A stretch of 15,926 nucleotides of DNA from Verrucomicrobiota bacterium (GCA_009885275.1 VFKY01000297.1:1-15926); one strand, 5' to 3'; counted from the first letter of the stretch, positions 8,003 to 15,670 are shown. The notes: a model not told the origin generated them from the letters alone. Program-made: numbers and translations.

Positions 8003-9169
8003 TTATTTTGCGGGTGCTGGGATATTACTTTTTCCATTCTTAAAACAGTAAACACTTCCGTCATCAGCGCCGATGAGGATAAAGTCTCCAGCCACTGCAG
8101 GGGCGGATTTGACAGGGGCGCCTATCTCATAACGCCATTTTTCCTCACCTTTGGACAGATCAATTGCATAAAAATAGCCATCATTACTGCCGAAAATGAC
8201 ATGGGCGTTGGCGCAGATGATGGGGGAGCTGTCAACGTCACCCTTGGTACGGAATTGCCATTTCGCTTCGCCTTTACTGCGATCAAGCCCATGCACACGC
8301 TTATCTCTTCCGCCTGCGATGACCCACTGATCATTCACGGCTGGGGCGGCATAATAGGGGAATTCGCGTTCTCCGTACTCCCAAAGTCTTGCTCCATCGC
8401 CAAAGGAAAAGGCCGCGACACGATTCCCGTAATGGGCCACGTAGGCAACACCCTTATCGGTCACCACATTGTTTCCCATGTAGGCTCCTACTTCGATCTT
8501 TTTCGTTTCCTTACCTGTGGCCATGTCCAACACATAGAGCGTGCCGTCGCATCCACCGAAGATGACTTGGTTTTCATAAATTGCCGCTGCCCCATTGATG
8601 TAATTAGTTGTTTCATAGTCCCATAGTTTTACCCCTGTGACTGCATCGAGACAGTAAAGCTTGTTGTCGTAACTGCCGATCAGGACGCGCAATTTGCCAT
8701 CAGGTGCGGTCCAGATGTTCACGCCCCCATGAATTTCCCCTTGGGTCTCGAATTTCCATACTTCCTTGCCAGTGGAGGCATCGAAGGCATAAACAAAAGC
8801 ATCCCCGCATCCCACGATGATCAGGTCGCCCGCAAATCCGGCATTCCCTTCAAAGAAGCTCTTCTTTTCGACTTTCCATATTTCCTTGCCCGTGATCAGG
8901 TCAAGACAAGCAAAATTGCCAGTTTGCGATCCCACATAGATTTTACCAGCACGCACGACGGGAGTGGCAATAACGCCTTCACGTTTGGTTTTGTTGCCAA
9001 GCTCTGTTGACCAAGCCAACTCCAGAGGGAAGTTCAGAGCGGTGGATGAAAGACCAGTCATTGCCGCATTGCCACGAGCGAAAGTCCAATCTTGGGTCGG
9101 CGATACCTGTGCGTCACATAGAACAGGTGAGAGGGCTAGTATAAAAGATAGAAAACAGGGGTGATTCAT
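8003..9169 (-). CDS. Secreted PQQ-type beta-propeller repeat protein
   Basis: A 388-residue exported protein made almost wholly of beta-propeller blades of the PQQ-enzyme/BamB type. An N-terminal signal peptide (core FLSFILALSP, likely cleavage after CDA at 18-20) sends it to the periplasm. Seven blade-closing motifs of the form (T)GKEIW-K are visible, at about 94-99, 134-139, 179-184, 219-224, 259-264, 300-305 and 341-346. Some have lost the Trp (GKETKKIE). There is no catalytic domain of a quinoprotein dehydrogenase and no clear lipobox, so it is more likely a binding or scaffold protein than an enzyme. It is the first gene of the minus-strand block, 56 bases ahead of the radical SAM gene. 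Its partner or ligand is unknown; the other three products look cytoplasmic, which makes its place in the block unexplained. Confidence 0.88.
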   Translation of the reverse strand: MNHPCFLSFILALSPVLCDAQVSPTQDWTFARGNAAMTGLSSTALNFPLELAWSTELGNKTKREGVIATPVVRAGKIYVGSQTGNFACLDLITGKEIWKVEKKSFFEGNAGFAGDLIIVGCGDAFVYAFDASTGKEVWKFETQGEIHGGVNIWTAPDGKLRVLIGSYDNKLYCLDAVTGVKLWDYETTNYINGAAAIYENQVIFGGCDGTLYVLDMATGKETKKIEVGAYMGNNVVTDKGVAYVAHYGNRVAAFSFGDGARLWEYGEREFPYYAAPAVNDQWVIAGGRDKRVHGLDRSKGEAKWQFRTKGDVDSSPIICANAHVIFGSNDGYFYAIDLSKGEEKWRYEIGAPVKSAPAVAGDFILIGADDGSVYCFKNGKSNIPAPAK

Positions 9170-9280
9170 GAGTGTTTGGCTTGCGGAGACGATATTTGTT
9201 TCATTGAAAACTTGGTGTCATCGTTACTTTATGGTTTGATGGAAACGAAACATAATCTCATCCTGTTTCACTGACACCGC

Positions 9281-9967
9281 ATGAAAGACGAATCGCAACC
9301 CCCAATCATTCCTCGTGAATTCCATTCTGAATACGAAGATCGCGCGTTTCAGAACTGCTCGCGCTGTGGGGAAGCGTTGAATGTTTTTGACAACTACCAG
9401 ATCAATAAAGCCTTCCGCAATGGCGAGTGCGTCTTCGAATATGCTTTCTGTGCACCGTGTCGCGATGCCATGATGGATGAGTTCTCAGAAGAGTCCAAAA
9501 AGAATTTGATGGAGCATCAACAGACTCATTTGCGTGAAACGCATGGCATCGGCGAATGCGCATTCTGTGGTCAATCACAAGCGGAAACCCCCATGAAAGA
9601 CTTTGTGATTACGGCGCTTTGCCGGAGTGATCGCATGTTGGACAGCCTCATGATTTGTGAATCCTGTCAGATGAGTGCCCATGAATTACTCAGTGAAAAA
9701 ACCCGCGATGTCCGCCGCCGTTTCTTTGAGGAACTGCCCGGAGTACCTCCTGACTGGGAAGTGTGGGATCATGAAGAAAAAGAAAAGACGCTTACGACTG
9801 CCAGTCCGAATCAGGGGCCGTCAACCACGGTGATCCCGCAGGTTACGCATCAGTTGCAGACCGAAGTGAAAGTGGAAGTGGCCACCGAGAAATTACTGAA
9901 AAAGACCGTGAAACATCATGGCGCCTTTCTGGATTGCGGTCTTGAGCTGATCTGGATAGGTCGGTGA
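9281..9967 (+). CDS. Hypothetical protein with two zinc-ribbon-like Cys4 modules
   Basis: A 228-residue protein that I do not recognise. It has four CxxC pairs: C26/C29 (CSRC), C57/C60 (CAPC), C93/C96 (CAFC) and C126/C129 (CESC). Pairing first with second and third with fourth gives two Cys4 sites with similar inner spacing (27 and 29 residues between pairs), each with one more Cys inside (C50, C114) and each followed by an acidic helix-like stretch. This suggests an internal duplication of a zinc ribbon. Residues after about 165 are Thr/Gln/Lys/Val-rich and look disordered. No signal peptide or membrane segment is seen, so it is likely cytoplasmic; binding to nucleic acid or protein is plausible but unproven. 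The stop codon lies within a short tandem repeat. It is divergent from the propeller gene. Confidence 0.75.
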   Translation: MKDESQPPIIPREFHSEYEDRAFQNCSRCGEALNVFDNYQINKAFRNGECVFEYAFCAPCRDAMMDEFSEESKKNLMEHQQTHLRETHGIGECAFCGQSQAETPMKDFVITALCRSDRMLDSLMICESCQMSAHELLSEKTRDVRRRFFEELPGVPPDWEVWDHEEKEKTLTTASPNQGPSTTVIPQVTHQLQTEVKVEVATEKLLKKTVKHHGAFLDCGLELIWIGR

Positions 9968-9982
9968 GACGGTGAGTCGGTG
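9959..9982 (+). repeat. Three tandem octamers across a stop codon
   Basis: GGTCGGTG, AGACGGTG and AGTCGGTG follow one another without a gap, and the TGA of the zinc-ribbon gene (9965-9967) lies across the first junction. The GACGGTG at 9968-9974 also has an exact inverted partner CACCGTC at 10004-10010, so this stretch can fold back on the sequence after it. Confidence 0.6.
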
Positions 9983-10033
9983 TGTGTCGACAGAGATGTG
10001 CGCCACCGTCTTCCGTTGCCTGGGCATTATTAA

Positions 10034-10102
10034 AGCACCGTAGGTGCGACATCTTTGTAGAAAACGAGAGTGTTGAAATATGAGCCCCGTAGGGTGCGAC
10101 AT
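10034..10102. repeat. Pair of REP-like palindromic repeats
   Basis: Two direct near-copies lie 30 bases apart: AGCACCGTAGGTGCGACAT (10034-10052) and AGCCCCGTAGGGTGCGACAT (10083-10102). The first contains a perfect hairpin, GCACC-GTA-GGTGC; the second contains CCC-GTA-GGG. Between them is CTTTGTAGAAAACGAGAG. Short hairpins with a GTA centre followed by GCGACAT are, in my recollection, a dispersed repeat of REP type in several verrucomicrobial and planctomycetal genomes. They fill most of the 156-base space between two convergent genes and may act in 3'-end processing or termination. Confidence 0.6.
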
Positions 10103-10123
10103 ACTGAGTCATTCCCTACCTGA

Positions 10124-11287
10124 TTAAAAAGCCTCCATCCGATCCCATCCAATCTTGTCGAGATACCACGCCAGTATAGGCGGTCCGTAGAAGAGCCAGA
10201 TCATGGCACCCCCAGCGAGATAAGGGCCGAATGGAATCTTTGCGGTCCATTCAGTCTTGCCAAAAATACGTGGCACGATGGCGAAGAGGCTGGCCAGAAG
10301 CGATGCGGCGAAAACGGTAAAAATGATCGCCTTCCAACCGAGAAAGCTGCCGATCATGGCTAACAATAACACGTCACCAAATCCCATGGCTTCACGGGGA
10401 ATCACGATCTCAGTCGCTTTGCCTTTAAGGGTTGTGACATCTTCCAATTTAAAGGATTGTTCAGCACCTTCCAACGGCATCACTTTCATGGTTTCCATTT
10501 TAATTTCCGTCTTGGACTGATTGAAAACACTCTGGTTCACCGTGATCTCCGTGCCCTGAATAATAAGGCGATCACTGGGGCGAGTGAAGATGTCATCCCA
10601 CGAAAGTGCATCTCCGGCGACTTTGAGAAGAGGTGGTTCATCTTCATTCGTCTGTGTGATGCTCCAGTCTTCGGGCTGTTCAAAGCGATGGCGCAATCGA
10701 CCAAATGCTAGTTTACCAAGTTCCACCACCGTCCAGAGTAAACCAAGTCCAAAGCAAGCGCTGACAAAGGAAAATACAATGCCGAGCCCACGATCTTTTT
10801 CCCCCATGATTTCAGGGGCGATATAGCTTCCGAGTAGTCCCACAAACAATCCACCCAGAGTGATTTGATGGGGGAGGATGTAGTGATCAATATCAATGTA
10901 GGTGCCAGCAATCAATAAAGCGGTGAAAATCCAATAGATCAGCACCACGCTTCCCCAGTCGCTGACATGAAAGAGAGAGCCGGAGAATTTTAAAAACACG
11001 ACATAAAAAAGACCCGCCGTAAGCAGTTCGACGAAGAAATAACGGAAGGGAATATTACCCTTGCAGTAGGCGCATTTACCTCGCAGCGAGAGCCAACTCA
11101 GGAGAGGGATGTTGTGATACCAAGCGATCTGATGCTTGCACTTAGGACAGAAGGAGCGCTTGGGATTGCTCACTGACATGTTGAGTGGCAAGCGATAAAT
11201 CACGACATTTAAGAACGACCCAATTCCCGCACCGAGCAGAAGGATCATGATGTGTAAAATGACTTCGAGGATCAAAAAGGGATTCAT
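10124..11287 (-). CDS. pilD: Prepilin peptidase (type IV leader peptidase, A24 family)
   Basis: A 387-residue inner-membrane aspartic protease that cleaves, and in bifunctional members N-methylates, type IV pilin or type II secretion pseudopilin precursors. The N-terminal domain has the zinc-binding Cys pairs C47/C50 (CPKC) and C72/C75 (CAYC) around WYHNIPLLSWL. The catalytic aspartates sit in TYIDIDHYILP (D132 or D134) and in the GFGD motif (D305). Several hydrophobic segments are visible, at about 8-32, 85-100, 112-130, 143-157, 168-190, 305-335 and 352-375. A hydrophilic insert of about 100 residues (196-297) separates the two aspartate regions, making the protein longer than typical PilD (about 290 residues). 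It stands alone, with no pilin genes beside it, so substrates must be encoded elsewhere. Confidence 0.95.
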   Translation of the reverse strand: MNPFLILEVILHIMILLLGAGIGSFLNVVIYRLPLNMSVSNPKRSFCPKCKHQIAWYHNIPLLSWLSLRGKCAYCKGNIPFRYFFVELLTAGLFYVVFLKFSGSLFHVSDWGSVVLIYWIFTALLIAGTYIDIDHYILPHQITLGGLFVGLLGSYIAPEIMGEKDRGLGIVFSFVSACFGLGLLWTVVELGKLAFGRLRHRFEQPEDWSITQTNEDEPPLLKVAGDALSWDDIFTRPSDRLIIQGTEITVNQSVFNQSKTEIKMETMKVMPLEGAEQSFKLEDVTTLKGKATEIVIPREAMGFGDVLLLAMIGSFLGWKAIIFTVFAASLLASLFAIVPRIFGKTEWTAKIPFGPYLAGGAMIWLFYGPPILAWYLDKIGWDRMEAF

Positions 11288-11399
11288 GAATTAATTTGAG
11301 AAGTGTAAACAAATGCGGCGGTGTGAAAAGGAGAAGTGCAGAATACCTTTATCTTTGACAACACTTGCCAAAGACTGACTGCCCGACAAGTTCCATATC

Positions 11400-12092
11400 G
11401 TGCGTATTTTCTCCAAGACCATCTTGGCTATTCCATTTTTCTTTCTTAGCGCCTGCGCTTCATCGCAACGGATGTCCCATGACGTTATTCAACGGGCTGC
11501 AACCCATGATCTCATTGAGGTGAGCAGTGTCTGCCCTGATATCACCATCGAACTTCGATACATGACTGCGAAGAATGTCGCCTACACAAAGGTGTATCCG
11601 AAAGACATGCCCTGCCTTCTTTATCGTAGCACGATGGGGAAATTGCAGAGAGCTCAGGCGATATTTAAAGAGAGTGGGTACCGCTTAAAAATCTTTGATG
11701 CCTGGCGTCCCGCAGAAGTGCAGAGAACACTCTTTGATCATGGTAGCTATACAAATATGTTCACTGACCCGAGCATCATGTGGTCGAAGCATTGCTCAGG
11801 GGTTGCGGTTGATGTAACGCTGATCAATAAGCAGGGCAGGGAAGTGAAAATGCCCTCACCCTTTGATGATGGTGGCTCTCGAGCTGCTGCTATTTACATG
11901 GGAGATGACCCTGAAGTTCGACAGAATCTCTTGCTTCTTCAATCGGTCATGACGCAATGTGGTTTTAACATTCTTGACATTGAATGGTGGCACTTCGGTG
12001 ATGCTGATTTTGAGGATGCACCACCACCGCCCATTGTATATGCTTCAGAGCTTGGTATTATACTTCCGATTGTGAAAAAGAAAGCACTTTGA
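11400..12092 (+). CDS. ddpX: D-alanyl-D-alanine dipeptidase (VanX/DdpX-like, peptidase M15D), lipoprotein
   Basis: A 230-residue zinc dipeptidase that splits D-Ala-D-Ala. The catalytic set matches VanX: R103 (DAWRP), H131 and D138 in SKHCSGVAVD, and E195/H198 in EWWHF, with MPSPFDDGG in place of the usual MGTPFDxF. Unlike cytoplasmic VanX it begins with a lipoprotein signal: MRIFSKTILAIPFFF followed by lipobox LSAC (C19), so it is probably anchored in the periplasm and would act on peptides released from the wall. This signal supports the GTG start at 11400; the first in-frame ATG (residue 25) would remove it. It precedes cca by four bases and is likely co-transcribed with it. Turnover or scavenging of peptidoglycan peptides is more likely than glycopeptide resistance, as no vanH or vanA-like gene is present. 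Confidence 0.9.
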   Translation: MRIFSKTILAIPFFFLSACASSQRMSHDVIQRAATHDLIEVSSVCPDITIELRYMTAKNVAYTKVYPKDMPCLLYRSTMGKLQRAQAIFKESGYRLKIFDAWRPAEVQRTLFDHGSYTNMFTDPSIMWSKHCSGVAVDVTLINKQGREVKMPSPFDDGGSRAAAIYMGDDPEVRQNLLLLQSVMTQCGFNILDIEWWHFGDADFEDAPPPPIVYASELGIILPIVKKKAL

Positions 12093-12096
12093 CGAT

Positions 12097-13416
12097 ATGA
12101 GAGAATCCGCCATCCGCGTCGTGCAAACTCTAGTAAATGCTGGCTTCCAAGCCGTATTTGCCGGTGGGTGTGTGCGTGATGCTCTTTTGAAAGTAGTGCC
12201 CAAGGACTATGATATAGCCACGAATGCACGTCCCGATGAGGTGCAGAAATTGTTTCCAAAATCGGTCGCCGTGGGTGCGCACTTCGGTGTCATTATTGTG
12301 AGAGAAAATGGGCATCAGTTTGATGTCGCTACGTTTCGCCGTGATGGCAATTATTTGGATGGCCGCCGCCCTGATTCGGTCGAATTCACAAGTGCAGAGG
12401 AAGACGCCAAGCGACGCGATTTTACCGTGAACGGTATTTTCTATGATCCATTGACGCAGCAACACCTTGATTACGTGGGTGGTTGTGATGACCTCAAAGC
12501 TCGCAAGCTATGTGCGATTGGCGATGCCAAATCGCGCTTCCAAGAGGATCATCTTAGGCTCCTTCGAGCTGTGCGTTTTGCCACTGTATTGGGGTTTGAT
12601 ATTGAGACCAACACCTGGCAGGCAATCTGTGAGCTCAGTGCGGAAATCAAGTTGATTAGTCCAGAGCGAGTGAGGGAGGAGTTGGTGAAAATATTTCTGC
12701 ATCCTCAACGAGTCCGTGGGTTTGATCTGCTTGTGGACAGCGGCTTGATGGATGCCGTGCTCCCGGAAATTCTCGTGCTCAAGGGCTGCGAACAACCACC
12801 GCAATTTCATCCTGAAGGTGATGTTTTTGTTCATACTCGTATCATGTTGGGACTGCTTCCTTCAGAGGTTTCACTGCCGCTCGTGCTTGCCGTTTTGCTG
12901 CATGACATCGGCAAGCCTGCGACCTTTCAAATTGATGATACGGGGCGCATTCGCTTCAACACGCATGACAAGCTTGGAGCAGAGATGACTGGAGAGATAC
13001 TGCGTCGACTCAAGTTTCCCAATCACGTGATCGAACCTGCTGTAGAAGCGGTGGCGAATCACATGGTTTTCAAGGACGTGCAGAAGATGCGAGTCTCCAA
13101 GCTCAAGCGTTTCATGGCTCGCCCCATGTTTGAGGATGAAATGGAGCTGCACCGTGTCGATTGCACCAGCAGTCATGGCATGCTTGATAACTATGAATTT
13201 ATCCGAACCAAGCAGGAAGAGTTTGCTGCGGAGACGGAGCCCTTAATACCTACGCCATTAATTAATGGTCATGATCTCATGAAGCGTGGGATTGCGCCTG
13301 GACCGAAACTAGGGGAGTTACTTACCGCAATTCAAAATCTACAACTGGAAGGCACACTGCACACGCAAGAAGAGGCATTGGACTGGCTTAAAGGACAGGG
13401 TTTAATACCTCCGTAA
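12097..13416 (+). CDS. cca: CCA tRNA nucleotidyltransferase / poly(A) polymerase family protein with HD domain
   Basis: A 439-residue class II nucleotidyltransferase, expected to add or repair the 3' CCA end of tRNA in the cytoplasm. The N-terminal head has FAGGCVRD (21-28) and the catalytic pair D37/D39 in DYDIATNA. RRDFTVNG (106-113) and the EDHLRLLRAVRF segment (150-161), the nucleotide-selecting neck region, follow. An HD phosphohydrolase-type domain is present (H269-D270 in LLHDIGKP, with a preceding HPEGDVFVHT). Poly(A) polymerases share the head domain, so some uncertainty remains, but the HD domain and lack of a basic C-terminal tail favour CCA addition. The ATG at 12097 is four bases after the dipeptidase stop, and no Shine-Dalgarno is present, so translational coupling is possible. 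Confidence 0.9.
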   Translation: MRESAIRVVQTLVNAGFQAVFAGGCVRDALLKVVPKDYDIATNARPDEVQKLFPKSVAVGAHFGVIIVRENGHQFDVATFRRDGNYLDGRRPDSVEFTSAEEDAKRRDFTVNGIFYDPLTQQHLDYVGGCDDLKARKLCAIGDAKSRFQEDHLRLLRAVRFATVLGFDIETNTWQAICELSAEIKLISPERVREELVKIFLHPQRVRGFDLLVDSGLMDAVLPEILVLKGCEQPPQFHPEGDVFVHTRIMLGLLPSEVSLPLVLAVLLHDIGKPATFQIDDTGRIRFNTHDKLGAEMTGEILRRLKFPNHVIEPAVEAVANHMVFKDVQKMRVSKLKRFMARPMFEDEMELHRVDCTSSHGMLDNYEFIRTKQEEFAAETEPLIPTPLINGHDLMKRGIAPGPKLGELLTAIQNLQLEGTLHTQEEALDWLKGQGLIPP

Positions 13417-13469
13417 GTTTGGTCTCAAATATTTATCACCTTCGATCGGCCGTCTGAACAAGTGCTGTA

Positions 13470-13892
13470 TTATGGATTTTCTGGATTGCTTTGAGGTTTG
13501 AGAATGCCGTTTTTGTCGGTTGGCCAGAAAGCACCATCCTCGATCCATTCCCGTAACATGCCAATTTGATCATCTGTTAGACTGATGTCAGTACGAGGCA
13601 TTAATTTTAAGTGCGCCCCTGAACGTTGGACAGCCGTAACAAGCAAGCTCTGATCAGGTCGCCCGGGTAGGATATAGTTCTGTCCTCTGGAGTTGCGTTT
13701 AAAGGCGTCGTCTTTACTGGTAAGATTGAGTGCGGGAGATGGCATGGTGCCATTGTGACAACGCAAACAATTTTGCTGAAGCACGGGTTTCACTTCGGTG
13801 AGGAAATATTGTTCTTTAACATTACTGTGATTGGGAATGGTGGAACAAGATGCGGCGATGAAAAAAACGCCAAATAATAGAAGTCGATTCAT
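13470..13892 (-). CDS. Small c-type cytochrome lipoprotein, planctomycete-type
   Basis: A 140-residue single-haem cytochrome. Haem attachment is at C42-x-x-C45-H46 (CLRCH), with M98 (KLMPR) the likely sixth ligand. The order VKPVLQQNCLRCHNG, LNLTSKDD, GRPDQSLL and LTDDQIGMLREWIEDGA follows the Planctomycete cytochrome c (PSCyt1-like) family. In that family the domain is often fused to large DUF1549/DUF1553 proteins; here it is solitary. The N-terminus has a hydrophobic signal followed by IAASC (C16), a passable but not ideal lipobox, so a membrane-anchored periplasmic location is likely. The ATG at 13890-13892 begins the signal. It would pass electrons between periplasmic partners, which are not identified. 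It is divergent from msrP with 194 bases between, and no dehydrogenase is adjacent. Confidence 0.87.
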   Translation of the reverse strand: MNRLLLFGVFFIAASCSTIPNHSNVKEQYFLTEVKPVLQQNCLRCHNGTMPSPALNLTSKDDAFKRNSRGQNYILPGRPDQSLLVTAVQRSGAHLKLMPRTDISLTDDQIGMLREWIEDGAFWPTDKNGILKPQSNPENP

Positions 13893-14086
13893 GGAGAGAT
13901 TCTAGCCGTAATTGATCACTGAACCAAGCATTGATTGCGCAGTTCAAGGCTGAATCTGCTATAGAGTTTGAGGTTAAAGGTGTGATTTAGACTTTTGCGA
14001 GTTGTCGATGGACGAACAAATCAAATATTTATGGGAATATCCTTCTTACTTGCACCTCTGACGAATAATCCTATGATTTCTCTTCG

Positions 14087-15052
14087 ATGAGCGGCAACTC
14101 CCACATTCCTTCCAGCGAGATCACCCCCGAGGCGACCTTCCTTAATCGACGCTTCTTCATGAAGAGTTCCATATGGGCTGGATCAACCCTCGCTACGGCA
14201 GGACTCTATAATGCTTTTACGCCAAGCTCCGAGGTTAAGGACATCGGCACTGCAATCGTCACAATCAAGGAGCCCTCGATGGAGACCGTTCTGGCGGCCG
14301 ATGAGAAGGTCAATACATTCAAAGAGATTGCGAGCTACAACAACTTTTATGAATTCTCTACCGACAAGTCATCCGTTGCTTTAGCGGCGATTGGTTTTGT
14401 CACCGATCCTTGGTCGGTGCAAGTTGGGGGACTGGTGCAAAAGCCGCGCACTTTCGATCTTTCAGACCTGCACAAGATCGAATCTGTTGAGCGCACCTAT
14501 CGCTTCCGCTGTGTGGAAGGTTGGTCCATGGTTATTCCTTGGGTGGGATTTCCGTTGTCTCGTTTGCTCAGCATGGTCGAGCCTATGAGTAGCGCCACGC
14601 ACGTCGCGTTCGAGACCTACTATGACATTAAACAGATGCCCAACTCTGATTCAGCAGGCTTTGATTTACCGTATGTCGAAGGGTTACGACTCGATGAAGC
14701 CATGCACCCGCTCACGCTCATGGCTACTGGACTGTATGGTAAAACGTTGCCCAATCAAAACGGTGCCCCTATTAGACTTGTTGTCCCTTGGAAGTATGGT
14801 TTTAAAAGCATCAAATCTGTGGTGAAAATTACGCTGACAGACAAAGAGCCACCGACGACATGGAACATTGCCAATGCCCGTGAATATGGTTTTTACTCCA
14901 ACGTAAATCCTGCGGTGAGCCATCCCCGGTGGACACAAGCCAATGAACGTCGCATCGGCGAAGGTGCGAGACGCGAGACACTCATGTTCAATGGCTATGC
15001 GGAACAAGTTGCCCATCTTTATAAAGGCATGGACTTGGAAAAATATTTTTGA
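14087..15052 (+). CDS. msrP: Protein-methionine-sulfoxide reductase, molybdopterin catalytic subunit MsrP
   Basis: A 321-residue periplasmic molybdoenzyme (YedY type, sulfite-oxidase fold) that reduces methionine sulfoxide in oxidised envelope proteins. A twin-arginine signal is visible: [11 protein letters not shown] (20-30) with the hydrophobic stretch [13 protein letters not shown], so the folded protein carrying its molybdenum cofactor is exported by Tat. C142 in [11 protein letters not shown] is the expected molybdenum ligand. [47 protein letters not shown] and a C-terminal [12 protein letters not shown] are typical of the family. The ATG at 14087 keeps the conserved leader [13 protein letters not shown]. 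The gene is followed after six bases by msrQ, its membrane electron donor. No promoter could be fixed in the 194 bases upstream. Confidence 0.96.
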   Translation: MSGNSHIPSSEITPEATFLNRRFFMKSSIWAGSTLATAGLYNAFTPSSEVKDIGTAIVTIKEPSMETVLAADEKVNTFKEIASYNNFYEFSTDKSSVALAAIGFVTDPWSVQVGGLVQKPRTFDLSDLHKIESVERTYRFRCVEGWSMVIPWVGFPLSRLLSMVEPMSSATHVAFETYYDIKQMPNSDSAGFDLPYVEGLRLDEAMHPLTLMATGLYGKTLPNQNGAPIRLVVPWKYGFKSIKSVVKITLTDKEPPTTWNIANAREYGFYSNVNPAVSHPRWTQANERRIGEGARRETLMFNGYAEQVAHLYKGMDLEKYF

Positions 15053-15058
15053 TTCACC

Positions 15059-15667
15059 ATGACCTTCAGCTCAGACTCTCGTTTCCATCGACAACTCGTT
15101 TTTATCAACGGCATCTTGCCTGCGTTGCTCATTATCATTGATGGGTGGCGGGGCAAGCTCGGAGTGAATCCGGTAGAATTCATCACTCGAGCCACCGGGG
15201 TGCTCACACTGGTTTTTCTAGTGATCAGCCTGATGGTGACCCCGTTACGAAAAACATTCGGGTGGAGCTGGCTGCTCAAGCAACGTCGCCTGATCGGGCT
15301 TTACGCCTTCTTTTACGGTGTCGCCCATTTGCTTACCTACCTCGCCTATGATCGCGGCTGGGAGTTACAAACAGTGATTGGCGATGTCTATAAACGCCCC
15401 TTCATTGCTATCGGTATGTTCGGTTTCCTTTTGATGGTACCCCTGGCTGTCACTTCTACGAATGCCATGATCAAGAAGCTCGGTGGGAAACGCTGGAATC
15501 AACTGCATCGTCTGACATACATCATCGCCATCGCCGGAGTGGTGCACTACTACATGATCGTCAAATCTGACATCACGTATCCTTTATTCTTCGCTATCGT
15601 GGTGTCGCTTCTCCTAGGTTATCGTGTGGTGGCTAACCTCAAGAAGCCAGTTAAAACGGTACCGTGA
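15059..15667 (+). CDS. msrQ: Haem-binding membrane subunit MsrQ of the methionine sulfoxide reductase system
   Basis: A 202-residue inner-membrane b-type cytochrome (YedZ family) that takes electrons from the quinone pool or a flavin reductase and passes them to MsrP. About six hydrophobic segments are visible: 13-29, 45-61, 78-97, 114-133, 150-167 and 172-191. Histidines H90 (YGVAHLLTYL), H150 (WNQLHRLTY) and H163 (GVVHYYM) are the likely haem ligands, at the usual positions. Other family marks are TPLRK, RRLIGLYAFFY and LGGKRWNQLHRL. The length is near that of E. coli MsrQ (211). The ATG at 15059 is six bases after the msrP stop, so the two form an operon and probably share translation. Confidence 0.96.
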   Translation: MTFSSDSRFHRQLVFINGILPALLIIIDGWRGKLGVNPVEFITRATGVLTLVFLVISLMVTPLRKTFGWSWLLKQRRLIGLYAFFYGVAHLLTYLAYDRGWELQTVIGDVYKRPFIAIGMFGFLLMVPLAVTSTNAMIKKLGGKRWNQLHRLTYIIAIAGVVHYYMIVKSDITYPLFFAIVVSLLLGYRVVANLKKPVKTVP

Positions 15668-15670
15668 AGA

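Noticed and set aside
7949..8626. Open frame of 225 codons on the plus strand
   Set aside because: It lies entirely antisense to the beta-propeller gene and its translation has no recognisable domain; the propeller frame shows clear repeat motifs and a signal peptide.
9893..10112. Two overlapping minus-strand open frames of 69 and 89 codons
   Set aside because: They run through the REP-like repeats and into the 3' end of the zinc-ribbon gene on the other strand. Such frames are common artefacts of repeats.
11355..11360. Perfect TTGACA upstream of the dipeptidase gene
   Set aside because: No -10-like hexamer is found 16-18 bases downstream, so I did not call a promoter.
11400..12092. Vancomycin resistance locus
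   Set aside because: A VanX-like protein alone is not evidence of resistance; no VanH, VanA, VanR or VanS-like genes are present and the protein has a lipoprotein signal.
14073..14090. Five-codon mini frame (MISLR) whose stop overlaps the msrP start
   Set aside because: It could be a leader peptide but has no ribosome site, no amino-acid bias and no attenuator hairpin, so chance is more likely.
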